Assembly (NCBI RefSeq): GCF_030381805.1
Contig: NZ_JAUDRH010000016.1
Location: 124,001-188,000, forward strand
Source of the DNA: Chlorogloeopsis sp. ULAP01
GTDB lineage: Bacteria; Cyanobacteriota; Cyanobacteriia; Cyanobacteriales; Nostocaceae
Reading direction: 5' to 3'
Length of the DNA: 64,000 nucleotides
A program made the position numbers and the translations under genes. The notes under the pieces were generated by a model. That model did not search any database. It saw only the letters and a list, made by a program, of their open reading frames with translations, and was not told where the DNA came from. This document shows positions 9,148 through 17,205 of this stretch, piece after piece; the stretch's first letter is position 1, and every line of letters begins with the position of its first letter.

Positions 9148-9471
9148 CTAATAACTGCGATCGTGTTGAGGAGGACGATAGCGGATATTATCATAGACTG
9201 AATAGCCTTTTCCGTGATTAAGTCGATTGTTTTGCCCATTGGTTGAAAAAATATTGGCAGGGCGGTTAAAACAACGCCAACACCTATCATTCAAACGATT
9301 AAGTGGATAGCTAGAGTAACTATTACGAGGATGATAAGTTCGGTAGTCTTTATAACCTCCAGAATATTGAGCGCCAGGACGAATAGACTGAGCTTTAGCA
9401 CTTTGAGCAAAAGTTACACTTGTGATCGCAGCAAAGACAGTTGTCAGAACTAATGAAGTAAAAGATTTCAT
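9148..9471 (-). CDS. Small secreted hypothetical protein, Arg/Tyr/Asn-rich
   Basis: 107 residues beginning at the ATG with the AGGTAGGG Shine-Dalgarno just upstream. A Sec signal peptide is clear: MKSF, hydrophobic core LVLTTVFAAITSVTFA, cleavage after AKA (about residue 25). The mature part is basic and rich in Tyr, Arg and Asn, with one paired-cysteine motif (RCWRCFNRP, C-x2-C). Family not recognised. The open frame reaches 33 codons further upstream, but that extension has no ribosome site and would bury the signal peptide. Confidence 0.6.
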   Translation of the reverse strand: MKSFTSLVLTTVFAAITSVTFAQSAKAQSIRPGAQYSGGYKDYRTYHPRNSYSSYPLNRLNDRCWRCFNRPANIFSTNGQNNRLNHGKGYSVYDNIRYRPPQHDRSY

Positions 9472-9917
9472 TACCCTACCTAAAACATTTGTTCTATTTC
9501 TATTGTTACAAACCCAACAAAAGTAAGCAGGGAGTAGAAAAAATCTTAAGCTCATCCCCTGGATTTTCATAGTATCGTACTCTCATCATCGCACCCAGAA
9601 TTGAAGTATCCTACGGGTAGACACGTAGTGGATAAGCGCAATTAGCCGCCCAAAGGGCGTCTACTGGGCTAATAGCCAAAGTCCACTTCTAGGACTGAAA
9701 TTTTTTTGAGTCTACCTTCAGTAGACTTGAGCCATTAGCCAGAGAATTAATTTTCTGACGGGATAATAACGAAGCTAGATACTATACCAATTGAAAAATC
9801 AAAATGCAAAATTCACGTATGATATCATGTCCGGTTAATCAAACTGAATAAAAATGTTTGCTCGTAGTGAGGACTTTAGTCCTCAGTTATTGAATGAATA
9901 AATGACTAATGACTAAT
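9472..9917. other. Intergenic region with short palindromes
   Basis: 446 bp with no convincing gene. It holds compact inverted repeats: CGCCC-AAA-GGGCG near 9648-9660 and AGTCTAC-CTTCA-GTAGACT near 9710-9728. A short ATGACTAATGACTAAT tract lies just before the GTPase stop. These look like dispersed cyanobacterial spacer palindromes; no transposase remnant is visible. Confidence 0.5.
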
Positions 9918-11828
9918 TCAACTTTGCTGCAAATAATACTCAAATCTTTCCTGGAGTTGTTCAACTGTCAGATTCTGAGTCCAGTACTCGACTAAAGAAT
10001 GACCAAATGCCCATGCATTACGCTCAGCTGAGGTAGAATTATCTAATAGTAATGGCCAAAGAGAGAGCAAGTCAAAGTTCAGAGGATTGTCGCTCGTATT
10101 TAACAGCGAAAAAAGGTCATAAGCCATTTGCAATTTACCTATGACGATGGGTAGCTGTTCCACAGGAATTTGTTCTGCCAATAGATAAGCCAAAGTTGGA
10201 GATCCGGTTGCCAGTGTAGAAATAAACTGGAGAACAGGACTTTTGAGAAATGCAGTTAATCCTTGGGTTGTTGTCATCTGAAAGGTGTAGCGATCGATGA
10301 TTTTGGCAGCAGCAACAGTACGAGCTTCCAGATTACGCAAAAACCGAGCCAGCCTTAGTTGCTTGGTAGGTGCGATCGCCTCCACTAATGCCAAAGATAG
10401 AACATCCACTCCCCAAGCAGTTCGATTTGTTTTCACATCAGCAGTGACGACAGGCAAAACTAAATCGCAGAAGTCATCTAGCAGTTGAGCGCGATACTCA
10501 GTTGCTTGGCGAATTGCAATTTCCTTAGGAAGCTCGCCCCATTCCCAATCATAAGGAGGATTCCATTCCCGAATCGGACGAAGACGATCCACTTGAGTTA
10601 CCACCGCGATCGCTGGCAAGTCTGCTACTTCTGCCTTCATATCTTGGAGAAAGTCCACATCCATTTGTAGAGCCGGATCGAGAGCAGGAGTCACCAACAG
10701 CAGTAAATCTGCGGTTTTAGCATAGTCAAGCACAAGTTCTCTCAAATCAGCGCGGTTGGCTTGTTCGTAACCAGGCGTATCCCAGAGCGTCAGTTCTTCA
10801 CCGCTTCCAGTTTGCCAATGATAATTTTGAATGCGATCGGTGCTGGGCAAAATATCTACCGCGGCTTTTTCTGCTTGAAACAGCGTGTTAATTAGACTGC
10901 TTTTTCCTGCTCCAGTTCTTCCTGTTAACAGGATATTAATGGGTTTTTGTTCAACTACTTCGGTGGATTCGGCTTGTGCCAAAATTTCTCGCAGAGTTTG
11001 AGTTTTGGCTTTGGGAATCGTTGGTGCAGGAGGGGAGGAAACTAAACCTGGTAATGTGTTACCTCCATAGAGAATCATTACTTGCCTGCATAAGTTTCGC
11101 AGAGTTGCTTCTCGAAGCATTTGACTCAAGTTCACCAGTAGTTGCTGATTGGCTTGGTTACTAGAACGCTGACTAGCTTTGCTTGCCACCGCCGCCACAG
11201 GATTAAAAAGCCATTGCGCCCAACTCCAAGCTCGCCAAAGCTTGCGAGCAGATGGTTCTAAGCTCTGATAAACTTCGTATGCTTGATATGCTTGCCCAAC
11301 CGTCACCTGATTGAGAGCAGGAGATAATTTTTGCACCCACTGATCTAGATCGTCTACTGTTCCCCGAATCAACCCGTAAGCTTGAGGAACGTAAATGTTC
11401 AAAAGCGGATACTTCACTTCCGGATGATAAATGTTGGCAATGGCGACAACGAGATCCTGACAACGCTGCCAAAAAGTTTGCCAGTCTTCCCAAATTGGAG
11501 GATCGCTTTGTGCGGCGCTCAGAATTCCTTGGAGTGCGACTTCTGCTTGTTTAGTCGCATCAGTTCCCACATTAGGCATTGTCTCGTCTGTAACAGATTC
11601 CAGTTCTTTGCTGACTTCTGCCACTACAGTTTCAAACTGCTCGAACTGCGGTCGAGTCCATTTTACTAGCAGCCAACGCCAACCCACGAATACAAGGGTG
11701 AACACGCCCCAGATCCAGTTAATACCCCATTCGTGGATCTGTAATCCTGCCGACACTAGCAAGAAACCGATGATAAAAGTGATCGGAATTGCCAATACGA
11801 TCCATTGCCAAAGCTTTAAGCGCACCAT
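9918..11828 (-). CDS. Membrane-anchored GTPase (Era/dynamin-like G domain)
   Basis: 636 residues. Two hydrophobic helices lie at the N-terminus (about 8-30 and 37-55), then about 240 residues of helical region, then a G domain: G1 GRTGAGKSSLIN (about 302), G3 DTPGYE (about 350), G4 TQVDRL (about 412; the usual Lys of N/TKxD is Gln). The C-terminal 150 residues are helical and may contact membrane, as in DUF697-type or dynamin-like GTPases. Binding and hydrolysis of GTP at the cytoplasmic membrane is a safe inference; the process served (membrane remodelling, stress) is not shown. It is monocistronic and the family subtype is uncertain. Confidence 0.8.
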   Translation of the reverse strand: MVRLKLWQWIVLAIPITFIIGFLLVSAGLQIHEWGINWIWGVFTLVFVGWRWLLVKWTRPQFEQFETVVAEVSKELESVTDETMPNVGTDATKQAEVALQGILSAAQSDPPIWEDWQTFWQRCQDLVVAIANIYHPEVKYPLLNIYVPQAYGLIRGTVDDLDQWVQKLSPALNQVTVGQAYQAYEVYQSLEPSARKLWRAWSWAQWLFNPVAAVASKASQRSSNQANQQLLVNLSQMLREATLRNLCRQVMILYGGNTLPGLVSSPPAPTIPKAKTQTLREILAQAESTEVVEQKPINILLTGRTGAGKSSLINTLFQAEKAAVDILPSTDRIQNYHWQTGSGEELTLWDTPGYEQANRADLRELVLDYAKTADLLLLVTPALDPALQMDVDFLQDMKAEVADLPAIAVVTQVDRLRPIREWNPPYDWEWGELPKEIAIRQATEYRAQLLDDFCDLVLPVVTADVKTNRTAWGVDVLSLALVEAIAPTKQLRLARFLRNLEARTVAAAKIIDRYTFQMTTTQGLTAFLKSPVLQFISTLATGSPTLAYLLAEQIPVEQLPIVIGKLQMAYDLFSLLNTSDNPLNFDLLSLWPLLLDNSTSAERNAWAFGHSLVEYWTQNLTVEQLQERFEYYLQQS

Positions 11829-12123
11829 TCCCCATACCTGCCTTGATTATCATCCTATTGAGCTACGATGGTAGCAAAACAAAGCAGCAAGGCTCATACA
11901 ACCCGCTACAGATATTGGCACGCTCTGAAGAAATAAGGCAGGAGGCAGAGGGCAGTAGACGCGCAAGCGGCTACTTTCAGAAGTCGCTTCGCGCCTACCG
12001 TAGGTAGGCAGAAGGAAAGAGGATTTGACTTATTTGTTTCATTTGTAGCAGGAAAATATTCATTTCTCTGTTCCCTATCCCCTATCCCCTTCCCTTTTAA
12101 GCGATCGCCCACAGAAAACAACT
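11829..12123. other. Spacer with palindrome between the GTPase and TetR-fusion genes
   Basis: Contains GCCTACC-GTA-GGTAGGC (11993-12009) and C-rich low-complexity text (CCCTATCCCC repeats near 12071-12093). An open frame on the minus strand here has no ribosome site and is mostly low complexity, so it was not called. Confidence 0.45.
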
Positions 12124-13332
12124 TCAATTACGATCCAGACGAATAGCTTGCTCTAGAGCTAATTTTTCTTTAGCTCTACGAGCGTAGGGTTGTAATTTAG
12201 TCAAATTCCAGCCAGTAATAATACTCATATCTTCTAAATTCATTCCCTTCATCAACATTTCTGTACACCACGTCTGTTGAGCTTGCTCAATGGCAGGCTG
12301 TTGTCCTTCTGGTGTCAATAATCCCTCTGCTAATATCTGCCAGCGCTCCTCTATTTCTGCTTTTGATATTGGCATTCCACTATCGTTGAGAAATAATGCC
12401 GAATGTTTATCTTTACGACTTTTTAGCCATTGATTTAATGGATTGCGAGTATGGGAGCCATATCGCTTACCCAAAATCCACTGATTAATAGGAACTTGTC
12501 GAATCGAGCCTTGAGTAATTTGCAATAGGTGCTGATTAGTATCGATGATTTGGTGCGATCGCTCTAAATTAACAATTTCTGTAGTTGATAAACCTGCTCC
12601 AAACAAAACATACATCAGGGCATAATCTCGCAATCCTGATTTCTTAGCTCGTTGCAAAATCAAATGGACTACATTTGCTGGTAAATCTATCACCTTCTGT
12701 GTAGCAATAGACTCATATTTTCCTGCTCCTGTAGAGTTTGTAGCACTGTCTAAAAACAACGCTACCAAGCTTTCTAAAAACTCATCTCTGTCATGCCAAA
12801 GTTCGTGGAATTCACTAGTAAACTGAATCACGGCATACCCCAATAACAGACTATTGAGTAAACTTGCTAACTTCTCGACTGGTAAATGGGTGTGTAATTG
12901 CTCATGCTCCATGACTGTTGCCAAATATTCAGCAACAGAATGATTGGCTTGATTCAAACTTCGTCCTAGTGCTTGACGATTTTCTACTGGATACTTTCCT
13001 GCCTCACCGACTAAAGAACGCACCAGATCTGGAACTGTTTCTAAAGCCTGTAAACGGTGATCGCAATAATCTTTCAGAGCTTGGTAGGCACTGGTAGTTT
13101 GACTTGCTTGCATTTTTAACGATTCACCCAATTCTTGAAACACTGGCGATTCGGAAATTACTGCCAAAAGCAATCCGTACTTGTTGCCAAAATGTCGGAA
13201 TAACGTCACTTCATTAACTTGTGCTGATTCTGCAACTGCTTTTGTTGTCGTCTCGGTGATTCCTTGTGCAGCAAATAACGACATCGCTGCATTAATCAGT
13301 CGCTGTCGAGTTGAAATTATTTGACCAGACAT
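12124..13332 (-). CDS. TetR-family regulator fused to a degenerate tyrosine-recombinase-like domain
   Basis: 402 residues, twice the usual TetR length. Residues 8-56 form the TetR helix-turn-helix (TTTKAVAESAQVNEVTLFRHFGNK), and 60-198 a TetR-type ligand/dimer domain. Residues 213-390 resemble the catalytic half of XerC/lambda-integrase proteins: LRDYALMYVLFGAGLSTTEI aligns with the RDxALLxLLYxTGLRxSEL box, and TWCTEMLMKGMNLEDMSIITG with the box-II region. Both catalytic arginines appear lost (first to Ser249, second to Gln near 352), while a Tyr (383, LQPYARRA) remains, so strand cleavage is not expected; a second DNA-binding or oligomerisation role is likely. The gene is divergent from the desaturase, with two palindromes between them, which points to control of desaturase and self. 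Confidence 0.82.
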   Translation of the reverse strand: MSGQIISTRQRLINAAMSLFAAQGITETTTKAVAESAQVNEVTLFRHFGNKYGLLLAVISESPVFQELGESLKMQASQTTSAYQALKDYCDHRLQALETVPDLVRSLVGEAGKYPVENRQALGRSLNQANHSVAEYLATVMEHEQLHTHLPVEKLASLLNSLLLGYAVIQFTSEFHELWHDRDEFLESLVALFLDSATNSTGAGKYESIATQKVIDLPANVVHLILQRAKKSGLRDYALMYVLFGAGLSTTEIVNLERSHQIIDTNQHLLQITQGSIRQVPINQWILGKRYGSHTRNPLNQWLKSRKDKHSALFLNDSGMPISKAEIEERWQILAEGLLTPEGQQPAIEQAQQTWCTEMLMKGMNLEDMSIITGWNLTKLQPYARRAKEKLALEQAIRLDRN

Positions 13333-13342
13333 AAGTTAAAAA

Positions 13343-13359
13343 TGCAAGTAACACTTGCA
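13343..13359. promoter_or_regulatory. Palindromic operator 1 for the TetR-fusion regulator
   Basis: TGCAAGTAACACTTGCA is a perfect 7-bp inverted repeat around AAC. It ends 10 bp upstream of the regulator's own ATG, overlapping its ribosome-binding region, the classic position for autorepression. The half-site ACTTGCA recurs in operator 2. Confidence 0.7.
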
Positions 13360-13389
13360 AATCAAATTTTTCTTTGTTAAGCTCAAGAA

Positions 13390-13406
13390 TGTAAGTAGCA
13401 CTTGCA
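13390..13406. promoter_or_regulatory. Palindromic operator 2 in the divergent tetR-desaturase promoter
   Basis: TGTAAGTAGCACTTGCA matches operator 1 in 15 of 17 positions and is a 7-bp inverted repeat with one mismatch. Its centre is 47 bp from that of operator 1, about 108 bp before the desaturase ATG. Confidence 0.65.
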
Positions 13407-13513
13407 TCCTTTATTCCTACTTTAGCTGTCTTTGTCAATTTATATAGAGGATGTGGTAACCAGTACAGTCTTTGCACTGGTTTATTTACAGTACTCGCGT
13501 TAAAGGAAAATTT

Positions 13514-14344
13514 ATGAATATGCACTCAACTGCGGCTGTTGATAAGCAACCGCTAGCTTTAAGCTGGACGAATGTGGCATTTTTTGGTACATTTCACGCC
13601 TTAGCAATGCTTTCTCCCTGGTGTTTTTCTTGGTCTGCATTAGGAGTTACTATATTTCTGCACTGGTTATTTGGCAGTATTGGGATTTGTTTAGGGTATC
13701 ACCGACTTCTAACTCACCGAAGTTTACAGGTGCCGAAATGGTTAGAATATGCGATCGCTACCTTAGGTGCTCTTGCTATGCAAGGAGGGCCAATTTTTTG
13801 GGTAGCAGGACATCGGATGCATCATGTTTATACAGAAGACAAAGACAAAGATCCCTACTCTTCCCAGCGTGGTTTTTGGTGGAGTCATATGCTGTGGATT
13901 TTTTACCCACAACCAGAGTTTTTTGACTACGAAATTTACAAAAAATTTGCTCCTGATTTAGAGCGTGAACCGTTCTATCGCTGGCTAAATCGCTACTTCT
14001 TGCTGCTGCAAATCCCTGTTGCTATCCTACTGTATGCTTTGGGCGGATGGTCTTTTGTGATCTATGGTGTCTTCCTTAGGGCAGTATTGCTTTGGCATAC
14101 TACTTGGCTAATTAACTCTGCGACTCACCTGCGCGGCGATCGTCGTTTTAACGTGAAAGACAATTCTCGCAATCTTTGGTGGGCAGCACTTCTAACTTAC
14201 GGAGAAGGTTGGCACAACAACCACCATGCTCACCCAAATGTAGCCAAAGCCGGATTAAGTTGGTGGGAAGTGGATATGACTTGGTGGGCAATTAAAATCT
14301 TACAGGCTATGGGGTTAGCGAAGAAAGTAAATGTTGGTGGTTGA
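13514..14344 (+). CDS. Acyl-lipid/acyl-CoA-type delta-9 fatty acid desaturase
   Basis: Integral membrane di-iron desaturase, 276 residues, expected to put the first double bond into membrane-lipid acyl chains in cyanobacteria. All three histidine boxes are present: HRLLTH (63-68), HRMHH (100-104) and HNNHH (234-238), with hydrophobic spans around 20-60, 78-98 and 162-195. This is the delta-9 (DesC-like) box pattern; position specificity is inferred, not shown. The start chosen has AAAGGAAAA just upstream; the frame is open 14 codons further but that part lacks a ribosome site. It is divergent from the TetR-fusion regulator, with two TetR-type palindromes between, so lipid desaturation is likely its regulated target. 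Confidence 0.9.
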   Translation: MNMHSTAAVDKQPLALSWTNVAFFGTFHALAMLSPWCFSWSALGVTIFLHWLFGSIGICLGYHRLLTHRSLQVPKWLEYAIATLGALAMQGGPIFWVAGHRMHHVYTEDKDKDPYSSQRGFWWSHMLWIFYPQPEFFDYEIYKKFAPDLEREPFYRWLNRYFLLLQIPVAILLYALGGWSFVIYGVFLRAVLLWHTTWLINSATHLRGDRRFNVKDNSRNLWWAALLTYGEGWHNNHHAHPNVAKAGLSWWEVDMTWWAIKILQAMGLAKKVNVGG

Positions 14345-14409
14345 GGGCAATTAACCAATACTTCCTAAAAAGTTAAGAAATATTGCAATCAGGGACAAGT
14401 AGATTCAAG

Positions 14410-14446
14410 GCTAATAACATTAACCTTGAAGGCTAATGTTATTAGC
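14410..14446. promoter_or_regulatory. 13-bp perfect inverted repeat before the hydrolase-tetR operon
   Basis: GCTAATAACATTA (14410-14422) and TAATGTTATTAGC (14434-14446) flank an 11-nt centre. A Shine-Dalgarno AAAGGAGG starts two bases later and the hydrolase ATG lies 18 bp after the repeat. AAGGCTAAT also recurs as a direct repeat inside it. It may be the TetR operator of this operon, or a hairpin acting on the ribosome site. Confidence 0.55.
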
Positions 14447-14464
14447 TAAAGGAGGTAGTCCTCA

Positions 14465-15316
14465 ATGATTCCGAATTTTGAACTTAAAACAATTCGAGTC
14501 AACACCGAAACACTGGCTTACGAAATAGCGGGTGATGGAGCGCTGATTCTCTGCTTGCCAGGAGTAGGGGACTTGCGTCAAGAGTACGATCGCCTCGCAC
14601 CTCAATTAGTAAAAGCAGGCTTTCGAGTGATGGTTGCAGATCTACGCGGACATGGCGATACTTCAGTGGGGTGGCAATCATTTGATGTCGTAGCACTGGC
14701 GAGTGACATCGAACGGTTGCTTGATGCTGAAAAAGCAGAGAAAGCATTTTTGATTGGTTGCTCCATTTCCGGTGCCAGTACTGCATATTTTGCCGCTCAA
14801 CATCCAGAGCGAGTGGCAGGGGTAGTGGGAATCTGCCCAATCCGTCGTGTACCGTTTACCGGTTTAAAAGCAATCTTTATGCCCTGGATTTTGTCAGGGA
14901 TGTTTGCAAAACCTTGGGGTGTCGAAGTATGGGGCATATATTATCGCTCACTTTATCCCAGCTTTCCGCCTGATGATTTAGATACTTACATTGCTGCTTT
15001 AAAAGCAAAGCTACGCGAACCAGGGCGCTTTGCTGCCTTCAAATCCATGCTGTTGACTGGGCGCGATTCTGCTCATCTCAAAACAATCCGTGTACCAGTT
15101 CTCGACTTTATTGGTATGGCAGATCCCGATTATGAAGATCCACAATCCGAGGTAGATTGGTTAACATCTACAATCCCGCAGGCTGAAGTTCATCTACTTG
15201 AAGGCTTGGGACACTATCCCCATAGAGAACAACCAGAGCGCATTTTGCCCCGTTTACTTCAGTTTGCCCATAAAACCCTGCGATTGCATTCATCTTCTCT
15301 GACAGGTTCATCATGA
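14465..15316 (+). CDS. Alpha/beta-fold hydrolase
   Basis: 283 residues, soluble. Canonical fold signs: oxyanion/early strand LCLPGVGD, ADLRGHGDTS, a nucleophile elbow GCSISGAS (Ser in place of the second Gly of G-x-S-x-G), the acid region GMADPDYEDP, and the catalytic His in GHYPHREQP. Substrate cannot be read; haloperoxidase-like or ester hydrolase activities are typical. It has a strong Shine-Dalgarno (AAAGGAGG). Its stop overlaps the next gene's start as ATGA, so it is co-translated with a TetR regulator that probably controls it through the inverted repeat just upstream. Confidence 0.88.
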   Translation: MIPNFELKTIRVNTETLAYEIAGDGALILCLPGVGDLRQEYDRLAPQLVKAGFRVMVADLRGHGDTSVGWQSFDVVALASDIERLLDAEKAEKAFLIGCSISGASTAYFAAQHPERVAGVVGICPIRRVPFTGLKAIFMPWILSGMFAKPWGVEVWGIYYRSLYPSFPPDDLDTYIAALKAKLREPGRFAAFKSMLLTGRDSAHLKTIRVPVLDFIGMADPDYEDPQSEVDWLTSTIPQAEVHLLEGLGHYPHREQPERILPRLLQFAHKTLRLHSSSLTGSS

Positions 15317-15879
15317 GTCCAGCTCGTGCTAAAACATCCTATTCAGAAATCATCCGCACAGCACAGTATTTGCTCGAAACTCAAGGATTAGAAAACCTGT
15401 CAATGCAAACGCTGGCAAATGCTTTGGAAATTCGTGCGCCCTCGCTATACAAGCACGTGGAAAACAAATCGCAGCTCGTGCGTGCCGTTTTAGAACACCT
15501 ACTAGCTGAACTGGGTGAAGCTTTGGCAAACGCAGTTCAGGGAAATAACCCCAGTGCCGATTTACGAGCGATGGCGATCGCTTACCGAAAATTTGCCCAC
15601 GAGCATTCGACGCTCTATCCGTTGCTGTACTCTAATCTTTCATCAGAGATGCAGCCTAATGTTGGAGTAAGTGCAGCAGCCGTTGCACCTTTGTTGAAAA
15701 CAGTAGAACAGTGGGTGGGCAAAGAAAAATCCCTGAGTGCTGCTCGCATCGTAGTTGCTTTTACTCATGGCTTTGTGGATATGGAATTGATCGGAGCGTT
15801 CCGATTGGGTGGAAATTTAGAGGAAGCATTTGAACTCGGTATTGAAAGCTTGATAAAGGTTCTCAAGGAACTTAGCTGA
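15313..15879 (+). CDS. TetR/AcrR-family regulator (TetR C-terminal WHG-like)
   Basis: 188 residues. N-terminal HTH at about 8-52: MQTLANALEIRAPSLYKHVENKSQLVRAV, a very typical TetR recognition helix (SLYKHVxNK). C-terminal helical domain with FAHEHSTLYPLLYSN and VAFTHGFVDMELIGAFRLGG, matching the TetR_C_WHG type. The ATG overlaps the hydrolase stop (ATGA), so it is the second gene of that operon and likely its autoregulator. It is not a close paralogue of the TetR-fusion protein 2 kb upstream; the recognition helices differ. Confidence 0.9.
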   Translation: MSPARAKTSYSEIIRTAQYLLETQGLENLSMQTLANALEIRAPSLYKHVENKSQLVRAVLEHLLAELGEALANAVQGNNPSADLRAMAIAYRKFAHEHSTLYPLLYSNLSSEMQPNVGVSAAAVAPLLKTVEQWVGKEKSLSAARIVVAFTHGFVDMELIGAFRLGGNLEEAFELGIESLIKVLKELS

Positions 15880-15917
15880 AACAGCAAGAAGTCTCACGCC
15901 TACCAAGCGTAAAACCA

Positions 15918-16415
15918 TCAATGATGTTGAGAACGATCTGAATTTCGTGAAGCCATCGTCTGCCTTGGTTGTCGCACTGCTACAATCCAAGCCCATGCAA
16001 TTAAGAATACTTGCAGGGGGACGCGGAACAGCAGATAAATCGGCCCGTAAACGTTACCACCAAAATCTACTGAATTCAAGGCTGCATAGACATTGGAGGG
16101 AAAAACACAGATTAAAAAAGCAATTACGAGTATTCCTGTTAATCTGTAGTACTGGCGAAGCAGTAAGCCGAATGCAAAAAATAATTCGATAATACCAGTC
16201 ACATAGATGATGAAATACCGAAAAGGAACAAATTCAGGCAGCATTTGCACCATGCCATCGTCTAGTAAGAAGTGACTTACTCCGGTAAACAGGAACATAC
16301 CAGCTAAAGCAATTCGTCCACAGAGACGATAGTTAATAGGCTGTTGCCTGAAGAAGACAAGTCTGATCAAAATCGCAAATGCAAAGGTAGCTAACAAAAC
16401 AATTAAGGTAGCCAT
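15918..16415 (-). CDS. DoxX-family membrane protein
   Basis: 165 residues with four to five transmembrane helices (about 2-20, 31-50, 66-86, 90-110, 129-148). The FTGVSHFLLDD and GIIELFFAFGLLL segments match the DoxX/DoxD-like fold. Function of such proteins is mostly unknown; some are linked to quinone or thiol redox. GGGAGCAGTATT precedes the ATG. Its 3' end faces the tetR gene, with 38 bp between the stops. Confidence 0.75.
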   Translation of the reverse strand: MATLIVLLATFAFAILIRLVFFRQQPINYRLCGRIALAGMFLFTGVSHFLLDDGMVQMLPEFVPFRYFIIYVTGIIELFFAFGLLLRQYYRLTGILVIAFLICVFPSNVYAALNSVDFGGNVYGPIYLLFRVPLQVFLIAWAWIVAVRQPRQTMASRNSDRSQHH

Positions 16416-16444
16416 AATACTGCTCCCTTTTGCTTCATTTCATT

Positions 16445-16496
16445 GTAGAGACGCGAAATTACCCTCCGGGAACGCCTGCTGCGCACGCGTCTCTAC
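16445..16496. repeat. Short palindromic element with GTAGAGACGCG termini
   Basis: GTAGAGACGCG (16445-16455) and CGCGTCTCTAC (16486-16496) are perfect 11-bp inverted ends of a 52-bp element between the DoxX and MAPEG genes. The same core (AGACGCGAT/ATCGCGTCT) occurs as a compact hairpin at 29529-29552, suggesting a dispersed miniature repeat family. Confidence 0.65.
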
Positions 16497-16564
16497 TCAC
16501 AAAAGCGATCGCTCGCTGTTCGCATTCTAAGACATATCCGACTCAACGAGTTTACTCAAATTTG

Positions 16565-17131
16565 TTAGGATTGCACAGCTATGAGCGCGATCGCTAGCAC
16601 GTATCCTGCCAGAGTTGGTATTACTGTTAGCGCCATACCCAAAGCACGTCCGCGAGCAACAGTGGGATACCTGCGATAGCCGAACAGGAATAACACCCGA
16701 CCCACCGCAAAGATAATAATAGCAATCACAATCAAGGAAAGCCAAGCACCACCGATCAGGCTTGCCAAGGCGAGGTATGCTCCAACTGCCAGCACTGCCT
16801 GTTCAAGTGTGTTTTGAAGAAATGCGGCTTGAATTGCGATCCGGGAACTCGGCGGCTCTGATGCAGAACCACCGATATCGGCAACTGAGTGACGCCTGCC
16901 CCACGAGACCATACCTACACCCACTAGCACCCAGATCAAGACAAATACACTCGCTTGTACTGCGAATGCCAGACGATCTACAAGCTCAGTCGGGAAATCG
17001 AAAAAGACGGGCAAAGTGAAATAACCGACAGCAAAACACAGCAGGCAAAGGAATAGGGCCGTGACGGCAGCCCGCCGAATTGCGAGTTCTTCTCTTTGTA
17101 GATCTACTTGCTCTTGGCTGCGTGTATTCAT
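16565..17131 (-). CDS. MAPEG-family membrane protein
   Basis: 188 residues with four hydrophobic helices (about 22-43, 60-80, 112-150, 165-187). The LQNTLEQAVLAVGAYLAL segment is the MAPEG signature (membrane-associated proteins in eicosanoid and glutathione metabolism). The start with AGGAGAAGGAAA immediately upstream is chosen; seven codons more are open upstream. Bacterial MAPEG proteins are mostly uncharacterised, some are glutathione S-transferases. Spacing from DoxX contains the palindromic element, so co-transcription is uncertain. Confidence 0.75.
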   Translation of the reverse strand: MNTRSQEQVDLQREELAIRRAAVTALFLCLLCFAVGYFTLPVFFDFPTELVDRLAFAVQASVFVLIWVLVGVGMVSWGRRHSVADIGGSASEPPSSRIAIQAAFLQNTLEQAVLAVGAYLALASLIGGAWLSLIVIAIIIFAVGRVLFLFGYRRYPTVARGRALGMALTVIPTLAGYVLAIALIAVQS

Positions 17132-17205
17132 TTTCCTTCTCCTTTCACTCAATGTATGATTGGAGTATTCTGGGGGTTGTTATGTCTGAGTGTCCTCTAT
17201 CTCAA

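Noticed and set aside
9918..9935. ATGACTAATGACTAAT tract as a possible attachment site
   Set aside because: Short direct repeat only, no integrase nearby, and the same text appears in other spacers.
11906..12127. 73-codon minus-strand frame
   Set aside because: Low-complexity sequence, no ribosome site, overlaps palindromic spacer text.
13292..13525. 77-codon minus-strand frame over the divergent promoter
   Set aside because: It would cover both operators and both gene starts; no ribosome site; composition unlike protein.
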